6,342 bases of DNA from Candidatus Parvarchaeota archaeon. Its GTDB lineage: Archaea; Nanobdellota; Nanobdellia; Parvarchaeales; Parvarchaeaceae. The notes under the pieces were generated by a model that did no database searches, had not been told where the DNA came from, and worked only from the letters and a program-made list of their open reading frames with translations. Shown in pieces: positions 6,188 through 6,342 of this stretch. The stretch lies in NCBI GenBank assembly GCA_030044235.1, contig JASHWD010000098.1, positions 1-6,342 on the forward strand, in the 5' to 3' direction. Position 1 is the stretch's first letter. The number at the start of each line of letters is the position of its first letter. The position numbers and the translations under genes were made by a program.

Positions 6188-6342
6188 GTACAGCATCGAT
6201 GGGGTTGCATAATAGAAAGCAACCACATGTTACGTGCAGACGTTGCGGTAAAGACTCTTATCTTAAAAGAAAACATTACTGTTCGCACTGTGGTTATGGC
6301 AAGACTGCGAAGCTTAGGGCATATTCTTGGATGAGTAAGAAC
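6184..6342 (+). CDS. rpl37e: Large ribosomal subunit protein eL37 (L37e), 3' end outside window
   Basis: The ATG at 6184 overlaps the Sm-like gene stop as ATGA, and the frame stays open to the window end, giving 53 residues without a stop. The zinc ribbon is plain: THE CxxC pair C18/C21 (VTCRRCGKDSY) and the pair C33/C36 (YCSHCGYG), followed by KLRAYSW at 43-49, all typical of eL37. The protein is nearly complete, since family members are around 55-65 residues, so only a few C-terminal residues should be missing. It binds 23S rRNA in the large subunit and is shared by Archaea and eukaryotes. No Shine-Dalgarno sequence stands close to the ATG, so coupled translation with the Sm-like gene is likely. 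A downstream Met at residue 6 is possible but loses part of the expected N-terminus. Confidence 0.93.
   Translation, partial: MSTASMGLHNRKQPHVTCRRCGKDSYLKRKHYCSHCGYGKTAKLRAYSWMSKN

Noticed and set aside
6070..6288. Minus-strand open frame of 72 codons across the Sm-like and eL37 genes
   Set aside because: It covers conserved coding sequence of two well-identified genes on the other strand.
1..6342. CRISPR array, insertion sequence, integrase or defence/toxin genes
   Set aside because: No direct repeats with regular spacing, terminal inverted repeats or transposase-like, recombinase-like or nuclease-like proteins are present; nearly all the window is accounted for by seven recognisable genes.

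Overview
This window is a compact piece of an archaeal genome. The thermosome (group II chaperonin), the Sm-like archaeal protein, the eL37 zinc-ribbon ribosomal protein, the TATA-type promoters and the apparently leaderless starts all point to Archaea. Base composition looks moderate, with many ATA (Ile) and AGA (Arg) codons. A small-genome archaeon such as a DPANN/Micrarchaeota-type lineage would fit the tight packing and the sugar-polymer genes, but that placement is a guess and no single gene here proves it.

Layout: 1-378 (+) is the C-terminal end of a GH57 alpha-amylase-type glycoside hydrolase, cut by the window edge. 365-2140 (-) is a glycogen synthase of the eukaryote-like GT3 family, overlapping the GH57 gene tail to tail. 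2225-3145 (+) is thioredoxin reductase, divergent from the GT3 gene across an 84-bp promoter region. 3137-4126 (-) is a galactose-1-phosphate uridylyltransferase-like protein (GalT), overlapping trxB tail to tail. 4319-5953 (+) is the thermosome subunit, followed 3 bp later by an Sm-like protein gene (5957-6187), whose stop overlaps the start of an eL37 gene (6184 to the window end, cut by the edge). The eL37 gene has no stop inside the window and is easily missed.

The left half (GH57, GT3, GalT) reads as a storage-polysaccharide and nucleotide-sugar neighbourhood. GalT can interconvert hexose-1-phosphates and UDP-sugars, GT3 polymerises alpha-1,4-glucan from a nucleotide-glucose donor, and GH57 enzymes cut or rearrange alpha-glucans. 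TrxB sits among them on its own promoter with no obvious functional link. The right half is a housekeeping operon for protein folding, RNA binding and the ribosome.

The GT3, trxB and galT starts each have a TATA-like box about 25-29 bp upstream of the ATG and no Shine-Dalgarno sequence, so they are probably leaderless. The thermosome gene instead has a clear GGAGG and a leader of perhaps 50 nt. I see no tRNA, rRNA, CRISPR array, insertion sequence or defence-type system. The most notable item is the GT3 glycogen synthase in an archaeon, apparently without the arginine cluster that makes the eukaryotic enzymes respond to glucose-6-phosphate. No gap exceeds 300 bp; the largest, 4127-4318, holds the divergent galT and thermosome promoters.
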